A stretch of 8,997 bases of DNA. It comes from Candidatus Latescibacterota bacterium (GTDB lineage Bacteria; Latescibacterota; 4484-107; B68-G9). The notes beneath the pieces are model-generated. The model saw nothing but the letters and a program-made list of their open reading frames with translations, was not told the origin of the DNA and made no database searches. Position 1 is the stretch's first letter. Each line of letters starts with the position of its first letter. Of the stretch, positions 1-5,827 are shown piece by piece. The stretch spans positions 1 through 8,997 of the forward strand of contig DTXA01000552.1 in the NCBI GenBank assembly GCA_012962735.1, read 5' to 3'. A program made the position numbers and the translations under genes.

Positions 1-544
1 CCTCTTCAAAATCGACCGTCGGGGGCTCGGCCTGGACCGCCTCTATGGTCCCGTCCACCTCCCCGTCGGACTCCTCGTAGAAGGCGAAGATCGGGTTGAA
101 CTGTGCTTTTGTGGCCCGCAGAAGCCTAAGTCTATCCTCCTTGGTCCGGGGGAAGGTACGCTCGTGGGGGAATACCCTCCCCATCCCTAAGGGTTCCAGC
201 TGTACTTCGGCTAAGATCCCCAGCCGCACGACCCTTTCCCCTTCCGGTGTGGAGAAGACATCCCGGAGGACGTAAAGACAGGGCCTTTCCTCCCGGAGGA
301 GTATTCCCTCATCCAACCACCTCCGCCACAGCCGGGCGGCCCTGGTGTACTTGTTCTCCGATTCGTCGTCGCCCGGCAGTTCTTTTCCCAATATCAAACG
401 GACCACGTTGAATGGGCTCCTCCGGTATAGTTCATCCTGAAGCTCCGGGGAGATCACATCGTACGGAGGGGCTACCACATCAGTTATGTCCCTTACCTTC
501 TTCGGATCGTACCTTACGCCACGAAACGGCCGCACCCGGGCCAT
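1..544 (-). CDS. DUF1015 family protein (COG4198), N-terminal part, cut by window edge
   Basis: This is the N-terminal 181 codons of a DUF1015 protein; the rest lies beyond base 1. I recognise the family from its opening (MARVRPFRGVRYDP), the motif APPYDVIS at residues 25-32, the HERT motif at 127-130 followed by K135 and DRL, and FNPIF at 149-153. The family is widespread in bacteria and usually a little over 400 residues long. It has no firmly established biochemical role that I know of, so no reaction is assigned. The ATG at 544 is preceded by GGAGGG with a 3-nt spacer, a short one. It starts 9 bp after the ispG stop, so the two are almost certainly co-transcribed and probably translationally linked. 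No frameshift is seen in the visible part. Family assignment is secure; function is unknown. Confidence 0.88.
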   Translation of the reverse strand, partial: MARVRPFRGVRYDPKKVRDITDVVAPPYDVISPELQDELYRRSPFNVVRLILGKELPGDDESENKYTRAARLWRRWLDEGILLREERPCLYVLRDVFSTPEGERVVRLGILAEVQLEPLGMGRVFPHERTFPRTKEDRLRLLRATKAQFNPIFAFYEESDGEVDGTIEAVQAEPPTVDFEE

Positions 545-553
545 TTACCCTCC

Positions 554-1609
554 TTACCCGAGTTTCCCGATCTCTTCCATAAGCGCTTCGAAGAGCCCCT
601 CCTCTCCCACCCTGCGGACCACCTTCCCCCTGCGGAAGACCACCCCGGCAGCCCTGCCCCCGGCCACCCCGACGTCCGCCTCCCTTGCCTCGCCCGGCCC
701 ATTCACCACACACCCCATAACCGCCACGGTTATGGGGTCCTCGAACTCGGCCAAGGCCCTCTCCACTTTCTCCGCCAGCGAAACGACGTCTATCTCCGTC
801 CGACCGCAGGTGGGGCAGGCGACCACCGTGGCCCCCCTTCTCCTGAGGTCCAGGGCTTTCAAGATCTCGTAAGCTGTCCACACCTCCTCGGCCGGGTCCC
901 CGCAGAGGGAGACCCTTATCGTATCCCCTATCCCCTCCCAGAGTAGGACCCCGAGCCCCACGGCCGATCGCACCACTCCAGAGCGCACTGTCCCGGCTTC
1001 CGTTATGCCGATGTGGAGGGGATAGGGGACCCGGTCGGCTATGAGCCTGTACGCCCGGACAGTGCGAGGGACGTCCGAGGCTTTCAGGGAGATCACGATG
1101 TCCTCGAAGCCCACCTCCTCTAGTATCCTTATCTCCTCCAATGCGCTCTTCACCATCGCCTCCGCGGTGGCACCGCCGTACTTCCGCAAGATATCCCTCC
1201 TCAGCGACCCGGAGTTCACCCCGACCCTTATGGGCACCCCCCGCTCCTTGGCGGCCCTGGCGACCGCCTCGACCTTCTCCCTCCGCCCAATGTTTCCGGG
1301 GTTGATGCGGAGCTTATCCGCCCCTGCCTCTAAGGCTCCGAGGGCCAGGCGGTAGTCGAAATGTATATCCGCCACAACGGGTAAATCCACCTCTTTCCTG
1401 ATCTCCCTCAAAGCCCGCACTGCTTCCTCGTCCGGTACGGCCACCCGCACGATCTCACACCCAGCCCTCTGCAGGCGCCGGATCTGCTCTACCGTGGCGG
1501 CCACATTTCGGGTGTCCGTATTGGTCATGCTCTGGACCCGTATGGGGGCGTCCCCACCTAAGGTAACCCCCCCTACCACGACCTGACGGGACCTCCTCCT
1601 GGGAGTCAT
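554..1609 (-). CDS. ispG: 4-hydroxy-3-methylbut-2-en-1-yl diphosphate synthase (IspG/GcpE)
   Basis: IspG is the [4Fe-4S] enzyme of the MEP isoprenoid pathway. It reductively converts methylerythritol cyclodiphosphate to HMBPP in the cytoplasm, taking electrons from flavodoxin or ferredoxin. The 351-residue length fits the short bacterial form without the plant-type insert. Seen directly: the start of the TIM-barrel domain with VQSMTNTDT (26-34), ADIHFDYRLA (80-89), KLRINPGNIG (99-108) and the C-terminal cluster domain with ligands Cys265 and Cys268 (ACPTCGRTEID) and Cys300 plus Glu307 (GCVVNGPGEA). All catalytic landmarks are present, so it looks functional. The ATG at 1609 follows GGGGGTGA. 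It lies 3 bp after the stop of the decayed HAD gene and 9 bp before DUF1015, so it is the middle gene of a unit driven by the promoter at 1941-1969. The codons around Cys300 form a perfect 12-bp hairpin. Confidence 0.97.
   Translation of the reverse strand: MTPRRRSRQVVVGGVTLGGDAPIRVQSMTNTDTRNVAATVEQIRRLQRAGCEIVRVAVPDEEAVRALREIRKEVDLPVVADIHFDYRLALGALEAGADKLRINPGNIGRREKVEAVARAAKERGVPIRVGVNSGSLRRDILRKYGGATAEAMVKSALEEIRILEEVGFEDIVISLKASDVPRTVRAYRLIADRVPYPLHIGITEAGTVRSGVVRSAVGLGVLLWEGIGDTIRVSLCGDPAEEVWTAYEILKALDLRRRGATVVACPTCGRTEIDVVSLAEKVERALAEFEDPITVAVMGCVVNGPGEAREADVGVAGGRAAGVVFRRGKVVRRVGEEGLFEALMEEIGKLG
712..738 (-). repeat. 12-bp perfect hairpin inside ispG
   Basis: Arms ACCCCATAACCG (712-723) and CGGTTATGGGGT (727-738) are exact reverse complements, separated by three bases. 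In the ispG mRNA this would be a 12-bp stem with a triloop. It spans the codons for P-I-T-V-A-V-M-G just before the Fe-S ligand Cys300. There is no T tract after it, so it is not a terminator. It may be a by-product of codon choice or a real mRNA structure. Confidence 0.6.
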
Positions 1610-1612
1610 CTC

Positions 1613-1911
1613 TCACCCCCGCAGCGTCGCCACAAGTCTGGCCGGATGCAACAATAGGTCCAGGGCAGCCTCCGGGCTCGGGGTCACGAGGTCCGCCTCC
1701 CGGATGGCCTCGACTGCAAGACCCTCCGGTCCCAGCACCGCTGCAGTGCCGAACGTATCTGAGGACAACAGGAACAGCTCCAGTCGCCCGGAGAGGAGCC
1801 CCAGCCCACTTCCTCCGAGACTTTCCCTTCCAACGCCAGGGTTCCATTTAGGTCCAGCACACAATATCTCAACCTGAGCTTTCCCCATCCCGGGATGTCC
1901 ACTGAGATCAT
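1613..1911 (-). pseudogene. Decayed HAD-family phosphatase of the COG4087 'soluble P-type ATPase' type
   Basis: Both ends of a small HAD protein remain but the middle is missing. The first part runs MISVDIPGWGKLRLRYCVLDLNGTLALEGK, with the HAD motif I as DLNGT. It then loses frame near 1804-1809 and continues in another frame as LGLLSGRLELFLLSSDTFGTA. This joins directly to AVLGPEGLAVEA and ends LLLHPARLVATLRG. In the family, some 50-60 residues with the GNGRND motif that binds the catalytic Mg2+ separate DTFGT from the GPEG segment; here they are absent (junction near 1735-1750). The original would have been about 155-160 residues. The ATG at 1911 has an excellent AAGGAGG six bases upstream and its promoter is intact, so decay is in the body only. 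The family's cellular role is not established to my knowledge. Loss of function is inferred from the missing motif and frameshift. Confidence 0.85.
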
Positions 1912-1940
1912 GGTCGACCTCCTTCAGGGTGTTGAAGCTA

Positions 1941-1969
1941 AAAATAACTCCTCGCCCGCCGAAGGTCAA
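1941..1969 (-). promoter_or_regulatory. Sigma-70-type promoter for the HAD remnant-ispG-DUF1015 unit
   Basis: On the minus strand TTGACC (1969-1964) is followed after exactly 17 bp by TATTTT (1946-1941). Matches to consensus are 5/6 and 4/6. Transcription would begin near 1934, leaving a leader of about 23 nt that carries the AAGGAGG ribosome site and the ATG at 1911. Both hexamers and the spacing are the same as in the opposing promoter at 1985-2013. Confidence 0.8.
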
Positions 1970-1993
1970 GGGATGTCAAAGTGCTTGACCTTC
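1961..1993. promoter_or_regulatory. 10-bp inverted repeat overlapping both -35 boxes (candidate operator)
   Basis: GAAGGTCAAG (1961-1970) and CTTGACCTTC (1984-1993) are perfect inverted copies with 13 bp between them and 23 bp centre to centre, about two helical turns. Each arm contains the -35 box of one divergent promoter. The repeat may be just two similar promoters facing apart, since the -35 hexamer explains six of the ten bases, or a site where one dimeric regulator controls both directions. The extra four identical bases per arm favour the second reading only weakly. Confidence 0.55.
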
Positions 1994-2013
1994 CGGGCCG
2001 GAAGTGCTATTTT
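1985..2013 (+). promoter_or_regulatory. Sigma-70-type promoter for the Gfo/Idh remnant-M50 unit
   Basis: TTGACC (1985-1990), a 17-bp spacer and TATTTT (2008-2013) give a strong promoter with a start near 2020. The leader to the ATG at 2039 would be only about 19 nt and contains GGGGGAG. The spacer contains a separate palindrome at 1990-2004. The architecture mirrors the leftward promoter, and the two -35 boxes are 15 bp apart. Confidence 0.8.
1990..2004. promoter_or_regulatory. 15-bp palindrome in the rightward promoter spacer (candidate operator)
   Basis: CTTCCGG, a central G, then CCGGAAG form a perfect 7-1-7 palindrome between the -35 and -10 elements. A protein bound here would block RNA polymerase on the rightward promoter only. 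The leftward spacer has no such palindrome, so the two directions could be regulated differently. No regulator gene is present in the window to match it to. Confidence 0.4.
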
Positions 2014-2038
2014 AAACAAGCCGAACCGAAGGGGGAGA

Positions 2039-2753
2039 ATGGAAAGAGAGCGTTTGGGCTTCGCCGGATGTGGAGCTACAGGGGTTATGTACGGCCCCGT
2101 TCTAAAGTACCTCTGGAGGGGCGTGGCCACGGCCTTTATGGACCCGGACCGCGGCGGCATATTCCAGGACCACGGAAGCCACACAGCAGACCTCTGCAGG
2201 TGGTGGTCGGGGGAGATAGAGGTGGCCTCCGGTGAGATCAACATTTTGGTGGACGGAGCAGAGGTGGAGGACCAAGCCGTGGCCGCCTTCAGGCACGAAG
2301 GCGGGACGTTGAGCCTCCATTACCAGTCCAATATGGCACACAAGCCCCTGAACGAGTATTACCTAATAGACGGCTCGAAGGCCTCCTTGGAGATACAGTT
2401 CGGACCTGCCTGGAGCTATACTTCTACAGAGTCCTTCCGGATGACCCTGTACCGCAGGGGCCGGCATGCCGAGGACATCACCTGGTACAACGAATCCAAC
2501 TTGGACATCGAACTACAGCGCCACGGGAGGTGCCTGAAGGAGCTGGAGCACTTTTGCGAGTACGTCCAGGAGGGGAGGGAACCCCGCACTACAGGGGAGG
2601 AAGGCCTTAGAGGCGGTTTTGGCCGTATATCTCTCCTCGTACAGGGGCGAAAAGGTGCATCTGCCCCTCTCCGAGGACCCGGACCTGGAGGAGATATTCT
2701 CCTTCTACCGTAGGAAGAGCTTCCACATCTCCGAACCCGAGGAGGTCCGATGA
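2039..2753 (+). pseudogene. Decayed Gfo/Idh/MocA-family oxidoreductase
   Basis: The start carries the NAD(P)-binding glycine-rich segment (MERERLGFAGCGATGVMYGP) and reaches the strand-2 end MDPDR. It then jumps directly to the C-terminal alpha/beta domain at GGIFQDHGSHTADLCRWW, near base 2150. In intact members some 150 residues lie between these points, including the rest of the Rossmann fold and the EKP motif with its catalytic lysine; all are missing. A second lesion near 2601-2610 shifts the frame. The true C-terminus then continues in the next frame as LEAVLAVYLSSYRGEKVHLP and ends SFHISEPEEVR with TGA at 2751-2753. That stop overlaps the protease ATG as ATGA, the trace of a coupled operon. 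Without a cofactor domain it cannot work as a dehydrogenase. The substrate of the ancestor, probably a sugar or cyclitol derivative, is unknown. Confidence 0.88.
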
Positions 2754-3364
2754 ACGCCATAGCCCGGTTCGCCTTTTCAGCCCCTGGGATATTGCTCGCC
2801 CTCACCGTGCACGAGGTGGCCCACGGGTGGGCGGCCTACCTCCTCGGCGACCCCACCGCCCGCCGGGCGGGGAGGCTCACCTTCAACCCCCTGGCCCATC
2901 TGGACCCCCTGGGGACCATAATGTTGTTCATCTTCCATTTCGGGTGGGCCAGGCCTGTCCCCGTCGACCTGTACAACCTGCGCAACCCGAAGCGGGATAT
3001 GCTCTGGATCTCACTGGCCGGTCCAGCAGCCAACGTTCTCACCGCCTTCCTCCTGGGCCGGGCTATCCGGCTTTTGGCTGGGATATGGCTCCCCGACCCC
3101 CTGCTCTTCCTGCTCTACTTCGGTCTCTACATAAACCTGGTACTGGCCTTCTTTAACCTGATCCCTGTCCCACCTCTGGACGGTTCCAAAGTGCTCGTAG
3201 GCCTCCTTCCCCCGGAGCCGGCCTACCGATACGCCCAACTTGAAAGGTACGGCCCATTCGTCCTCATAGCTGTGCTCCTCTTCGACCAGATGGTCTTCCC
3301 GGTGGTGCGGGGGACTGTGGGTTTCCTGGTCTCCCATATGAGCAGGGGGTTCCTGGCCTTCTGA
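2750..3364 (+). CDS. Site-2 protease family (M50) membrane metalloprotease
   Basis: This is a small polytopic intramembrane zinc protease of 204 residues, the usual size of the compact M50 subfamily that lacks PDZ and CBS domains. The zinc motif HEVAH is at residues 21-25 in the first membrane helix (His21, Glu22, His25). The third ligand is Asp144 in NLIPVPPLDG (136-145). Other hydrophobic segments lie near 55-68, 88-112, 117-138 and 168-186. The family cleaves substrates within membranes; no substrate can be named here. The ATG at 2750 has GAGGAGG just upstream and overlaps the ancestral stop of the Gfo/Idh remnant. With the current frameshift, upstream translation stops at 2713, so this gene must now initiate on its own ribosome site. 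The frame is intact, in contrast to both plus-strand neighbours. The C-terminus ends where the SDR remnant begins, so a slight alteration of the tail cannot be excluded. Confidence 0.92.
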   Translation: MNAIARFAFSAPGILLALTVHEVAHGWAAYLLGDPTARRAGRLTFNPLAHLDPLGTIMLFIFHFGWARPVPVDLYNLRNPKRDMLWISLAGPAANVLTAFLLGRAIRLLAGIWLPDPLLFLLYFGLYINLVLAFFNLIPVPPLDGSKVLVGLLPPEPAYRYAQLERYGPFVLIAVLLFDQMVFPVVRGTVGFLVSHMSRGFLAF

Positions 3365-3365
3365 T

Positions 3366-3600
3366 GTGCGGACCGCAGAGGAGATACGAAGGGCTGGGGT
3401 GGCACGGCGATCGCAATACAGGCCGACGTCACCGAGCCCGAGGACGTGGCGGATGGACAAAGGTGATGATAAGACAGGGCGGGGGGAAGATCGTAAACGT
3501 GGCCTCGATGTCCGCGAGGGTGGTCAACAGACCTCAGAACCAGGTCGCATACAACGCCTCCAAGGTCGGCGTGGTGCGGCTACACTCTGATCTGACCATA
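3366..3600 (+). pseudogene. Remnant of a short-chain dehydrogenase/reductase (SDR)
   Basis: Three pieces of a classical SDR lie in order in three reading frames. RTAEEIRRAG begins at about 3369. GGTAIAIQADVTEPEDVA follows at about 3398-3451 and contains the D-V pair that contacts the cofactor adenine. VMIRQGGGKIVNVASMSARV to YNASKVGVVRL lies at about 3463-3582 and holds the active-site serine region and the catalytic YxxxK. The N-terminal TGxxxGIG cofactor motif, the NNAG region between pieces two and three, and everything after the catalytic lysine helix are missing. The fragment starts immediately at the protease stop (TGATG) and ends against the 3' end of the opposing MFS-HEAT gene. Close relatives act as sugar or 3-oxoacyl-ACP reductases, but the original substrate is unknown. 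It clearly encodes no enzyme now. Confidence 0.85.
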
Positions 3601-5827
3601 AAGCGACCTCCGCCAGCCAGTCCAGACACACCACCGAGAATATCTCCGGCCTTTCGGCTTTGCCCTCCCTATGACATTCGCAGAACAGCCTCAGGGCCAG
3701 GAGCCCCGCCCTGGCAACATCCCCCTCCCCGTCCAGCTCCTCCGCCAGCCTGAGGGCCAGGTCAGGCATATCCCCGTACCTTCCCTCCTCCAACGCCCCC
3801 TCGAGCTCCCTTAGGACCACCGAGGCCCTCGCCCTGCGTTCCGGAGGGATGCCCCGGAGACGCTTTCTCAGGCCCTCAAGCGTATTGTACAGCCGTTCCG
3901 TCAGCTCCAGCTCCTCCGAGTACAGAAGGCGGTAGAACCTGTCCCTCGCTCCCAAGGTCCGGCAGACGGCGTTTAGAAGCTGGAGCCGGATAACCGGGGA
4001 ACGGTAGTGCCGGAGCCCCTCTAAGGCCGACTCCACCACCCTGAGGTCCCCCAGCCGGCTGAGGGTCTCCACTAAGGTCGGGAAGAGCAGGCGGTCGAAA
4101 GCTCCCCGTAGCTTCCTGTACAGTCGCTCCCTCACCTCCTCCCCCCCGATGTCCCCTAAGGCCCTCACCGCGCTTATCTGCACCCGGACGTCCCCGGAGT
4201 CCAGCGCTCGGAATAGAGGCTCTATTCCCCTTGGATGTCTGAGCTTACCGAGAGCTTCCGCCGCCTCCGCCCTTATATCGGACTCCTCATCGGAGAGTTC
4301 CTGCACGAGTGGCTCAACGGCCTCCTCCGCTCCCGTCTCCCCTAAGCCCTTCACCGCCTGGACCCGCACCTCGGGGCTCGCATCATCCATAGCCCGCACC
4401 AGGCGCTCCACGGCCATAGGACTTCGGGACCGGCCCATCGCCCTCGCGGCCCGGGCTCGCCAGCGGAACCCCCTCGCATGGGAGAAGAGGAAGGCGTTGT
4501 ACGCAAAGGCGAAGGGGTTGCCTCGGAGCACCTGGCCCAGGAGGTATGCAGCTGGCTTGGCCTTTACATCGGAGACCCGGCGCAGCAGATACAGGGGCAC
4601 GCACAACAGAACCGCCGTAATGAGGAAAATGAGCTTGATGTTGTTGAGAGAGACTCCGTCTAAGGATACCTCGTGATCGGATAGCGCCCGGGCCAGGACC
4701 CCCCCGAGCCCCGAGGCCGCCGATGCCACCAGACTGTTGGAGAACGCCCAGCTTGCGAAGAAGGCGGACCGCTCCCCTCCCTCCGGCACCGTGCCGAACA
4801 GAAGAGTGTTCACAGCCACCGTAAGTCCGGAAAAGGTCAGGCCGTTGAGCACCATTATCACGGGCAGGATTATGATGGCGTTCCCCCGGGTGAGGGTCGC
4901 CCATATCAGGGGCAGAAGGGCCCTCGGGACCATGAGCACCTGCAGGACCGGCTTGCTCCCGAACCTTTCTACTATGCTCCCCCAGAGCCGGTATCCTAAC
5001 ACCATCATCGCCATATAGATGACGTTGAAGACCCCGATGGTGGTGTAGCTTATAGAGAGGTCCCGTATCATGAACACGTTGTAGAACGGGTTGGCGATGA
5101 GGGCGGCGAACGCCCAGGCCAGGTAGAAAGCCAAAAGCCTGCCGAACTCGGGATGCCGGAAGGGGGAGACGAACACCCTTCCAAGCGATATGTCTCTGTC
5201 CACCTTTATGTAAGAGGGAAACGGCACCTTCACCAAAAGCCAGTATCCCCCGACGCCCACGATCCAGGCGAAGAGATAGAGCACTGAGAATCCCGAGTAC
5301 CTTCCCTGGGTCGCATCTAAGAACCGTCCGGAGAGGTACCCTATCGCCATAGCGCTCACGCTCACCAATACCATCCGCCTCCCGAGAAACCTCGCCCGGA
5401 CCTCCTCGGGAAGGAGGGTGGAGAACCAGCTGTTGTACAGGGGGGATACAAGGTGGCTCATGAAAGTCCCAGCTAGGATGAGACACGCCGCCAAGACCAA
5501 ACGGGCGCCGGGGGTGCTGGCTAAGAAGGGCACCAGGAGCACCAAGATCACTAAGCTGATCTCGAGGACCCCGACCCCGACGACGAAGGCCTTCTGGTCC
5601 CTCAGACGACGGACCAGCATAAAGGAGAACGGCTGTACGAGGCCACCCAAAGCTACCACAGAGGCGACGGCCGCTATGTCCGACTCCCTCAGCCCCATCC
5701 AAAGTGCGTACCCCGTAAAGATAGGGCCGGTAACGGCCACAAGCTGAGCGTAGGCACCCCAGAAGGCGCCGTTATACAGAAAGCGCCTCAGGGACCGGGC
5801 CACCGCAAGCTGGGACAGCTCCCTCAT
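3524..5827 (-). CDS. MFS transporter fused to a C-terminal HEAT-repeat domain, with an aberrant C-terminus
   Basis: Residues 1-415 form a Major Facilitator Superfamily domain with about twelve hydrophobic segments. There is a basic loop (RRLRDQK, 73-79) where the MFS signature loop after helix 2 belongs, and a family-typical motif YNSWFSTLLPEEVRARFLGR (131-150) between helices 4 and 5. From about 455 the protein is soluble. Residues 460-575 give clear HEAT repeats of about 31 residues (SPEVRVQAVKGLGETGAEEA, SDIRAEAAEALGKL, DVRVQISAVRALGDIGGEEV), with weaker helical repeats to about 740. MFS proteins export or import small solutes, and HEAT arrays bind proteins; the substrate and partner are unknown. 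The ATG at 5827 overlaps the deacetylase stop (ATGA) and follows GAGGGG. After about residue 744 the reading frame enters antisense SDR sequence, giving an Arg/Pro-rich tail (APRRPWRRCMRPGSEVC). The original C-terminus has therefore been lost, and whether the protein still works is open. Confidence 0.85.
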   Translation of the reverse strand: MRELSQLAVARSLRRFLYNGAFWGAYAQLVAVTGPIFTGYALWMGLRESDIAAVASVVALGGLVQPFSFMLVRRLRDQKAFVVGVGVLEISLVILVLLVPFLASTPGARLVLAACLILAGTFMSHLVSPLYNSWFSTLLPEEVRARFLGRRMVLVSVSAMAIGYLSGRFLDATQGRYSGFSVLYLFAWIVGVGGYWLLVKVPFPSYIKVDRDISLGRVFVSPFRHPEFGRLLAFYLAWAFAALIANPFYNVFMIRDLSISYTTIGVFNVIYMAMMVLGYRLWGSIVERFGSKPVLQVLMVPRALLPLIWATLTRGNAIIILPVIMVLNGLTFSGLTVAVNTLLFGTVPEGGERSAFFASWAFSNSLVASAASGLGGVLARALSDHEVSLDGVSLNNIKLIFLITAVLLCVPLYLLRRVSDVKAKPAAYLLGQVLRGNPFAFAYNAFLFSHARGFRWRARAARAMGRSRSPMAVERLVRAMDDASPEVRVQAVKGLGETGAEEAVEPLVQELSDEESDIRAEAAEALGKLRHPRGIEPLFRALDSGDVRVQISAVRALGDIGGEEVRERLYRKLRGAFDRLLFPTLVETLSRLGDLRVVESALEGLRHYRSPVIRLQLLNAVCRTLGARDRFYRLLYSEELELTERLYNTLEGLRKRLRGIPPERRARASVVLRELEGALEEGRYGDMPDLALRLAEELDGEGDVARAGLLALRLFCECHREGKAERPEIFSVVCLDWLAEVALWSDQSVAAPRRPWRRCMRPGSEVC

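Noticed and set aside
1613..1969. Long minus-strand frame starting at 1969 for the HAD gene
   Set aside because: It starts upstream of the predicted transcription start and reads the true N-terminal region out of frame; the genuine start is the ATG at 1911 with AAGGAGG.
1895..2713. A continuous 272-codon frame that could be called an intact oxidoreductase
   Set aside because: Its first 48 codons cross both divergent promoters and carry no family similarity, the true start is 2039, the middle of the protein is deleted and the last 33 or so codons are out of frame.
3365..3523. Bidirectional terminator between the convergent genes
   Set aside because: I found no stem-loop with a T tract on either strand here; the region is explained by SDR remnant sequence.
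4149..5747. Several plus- and minus-strand frames lying over the MFS-HEAT gene
   Set aside because: They are low-complexity shadows of a GC-rich gene, with no domain similarity or ribosome sites; the MFS-HEAT frame explains the region.
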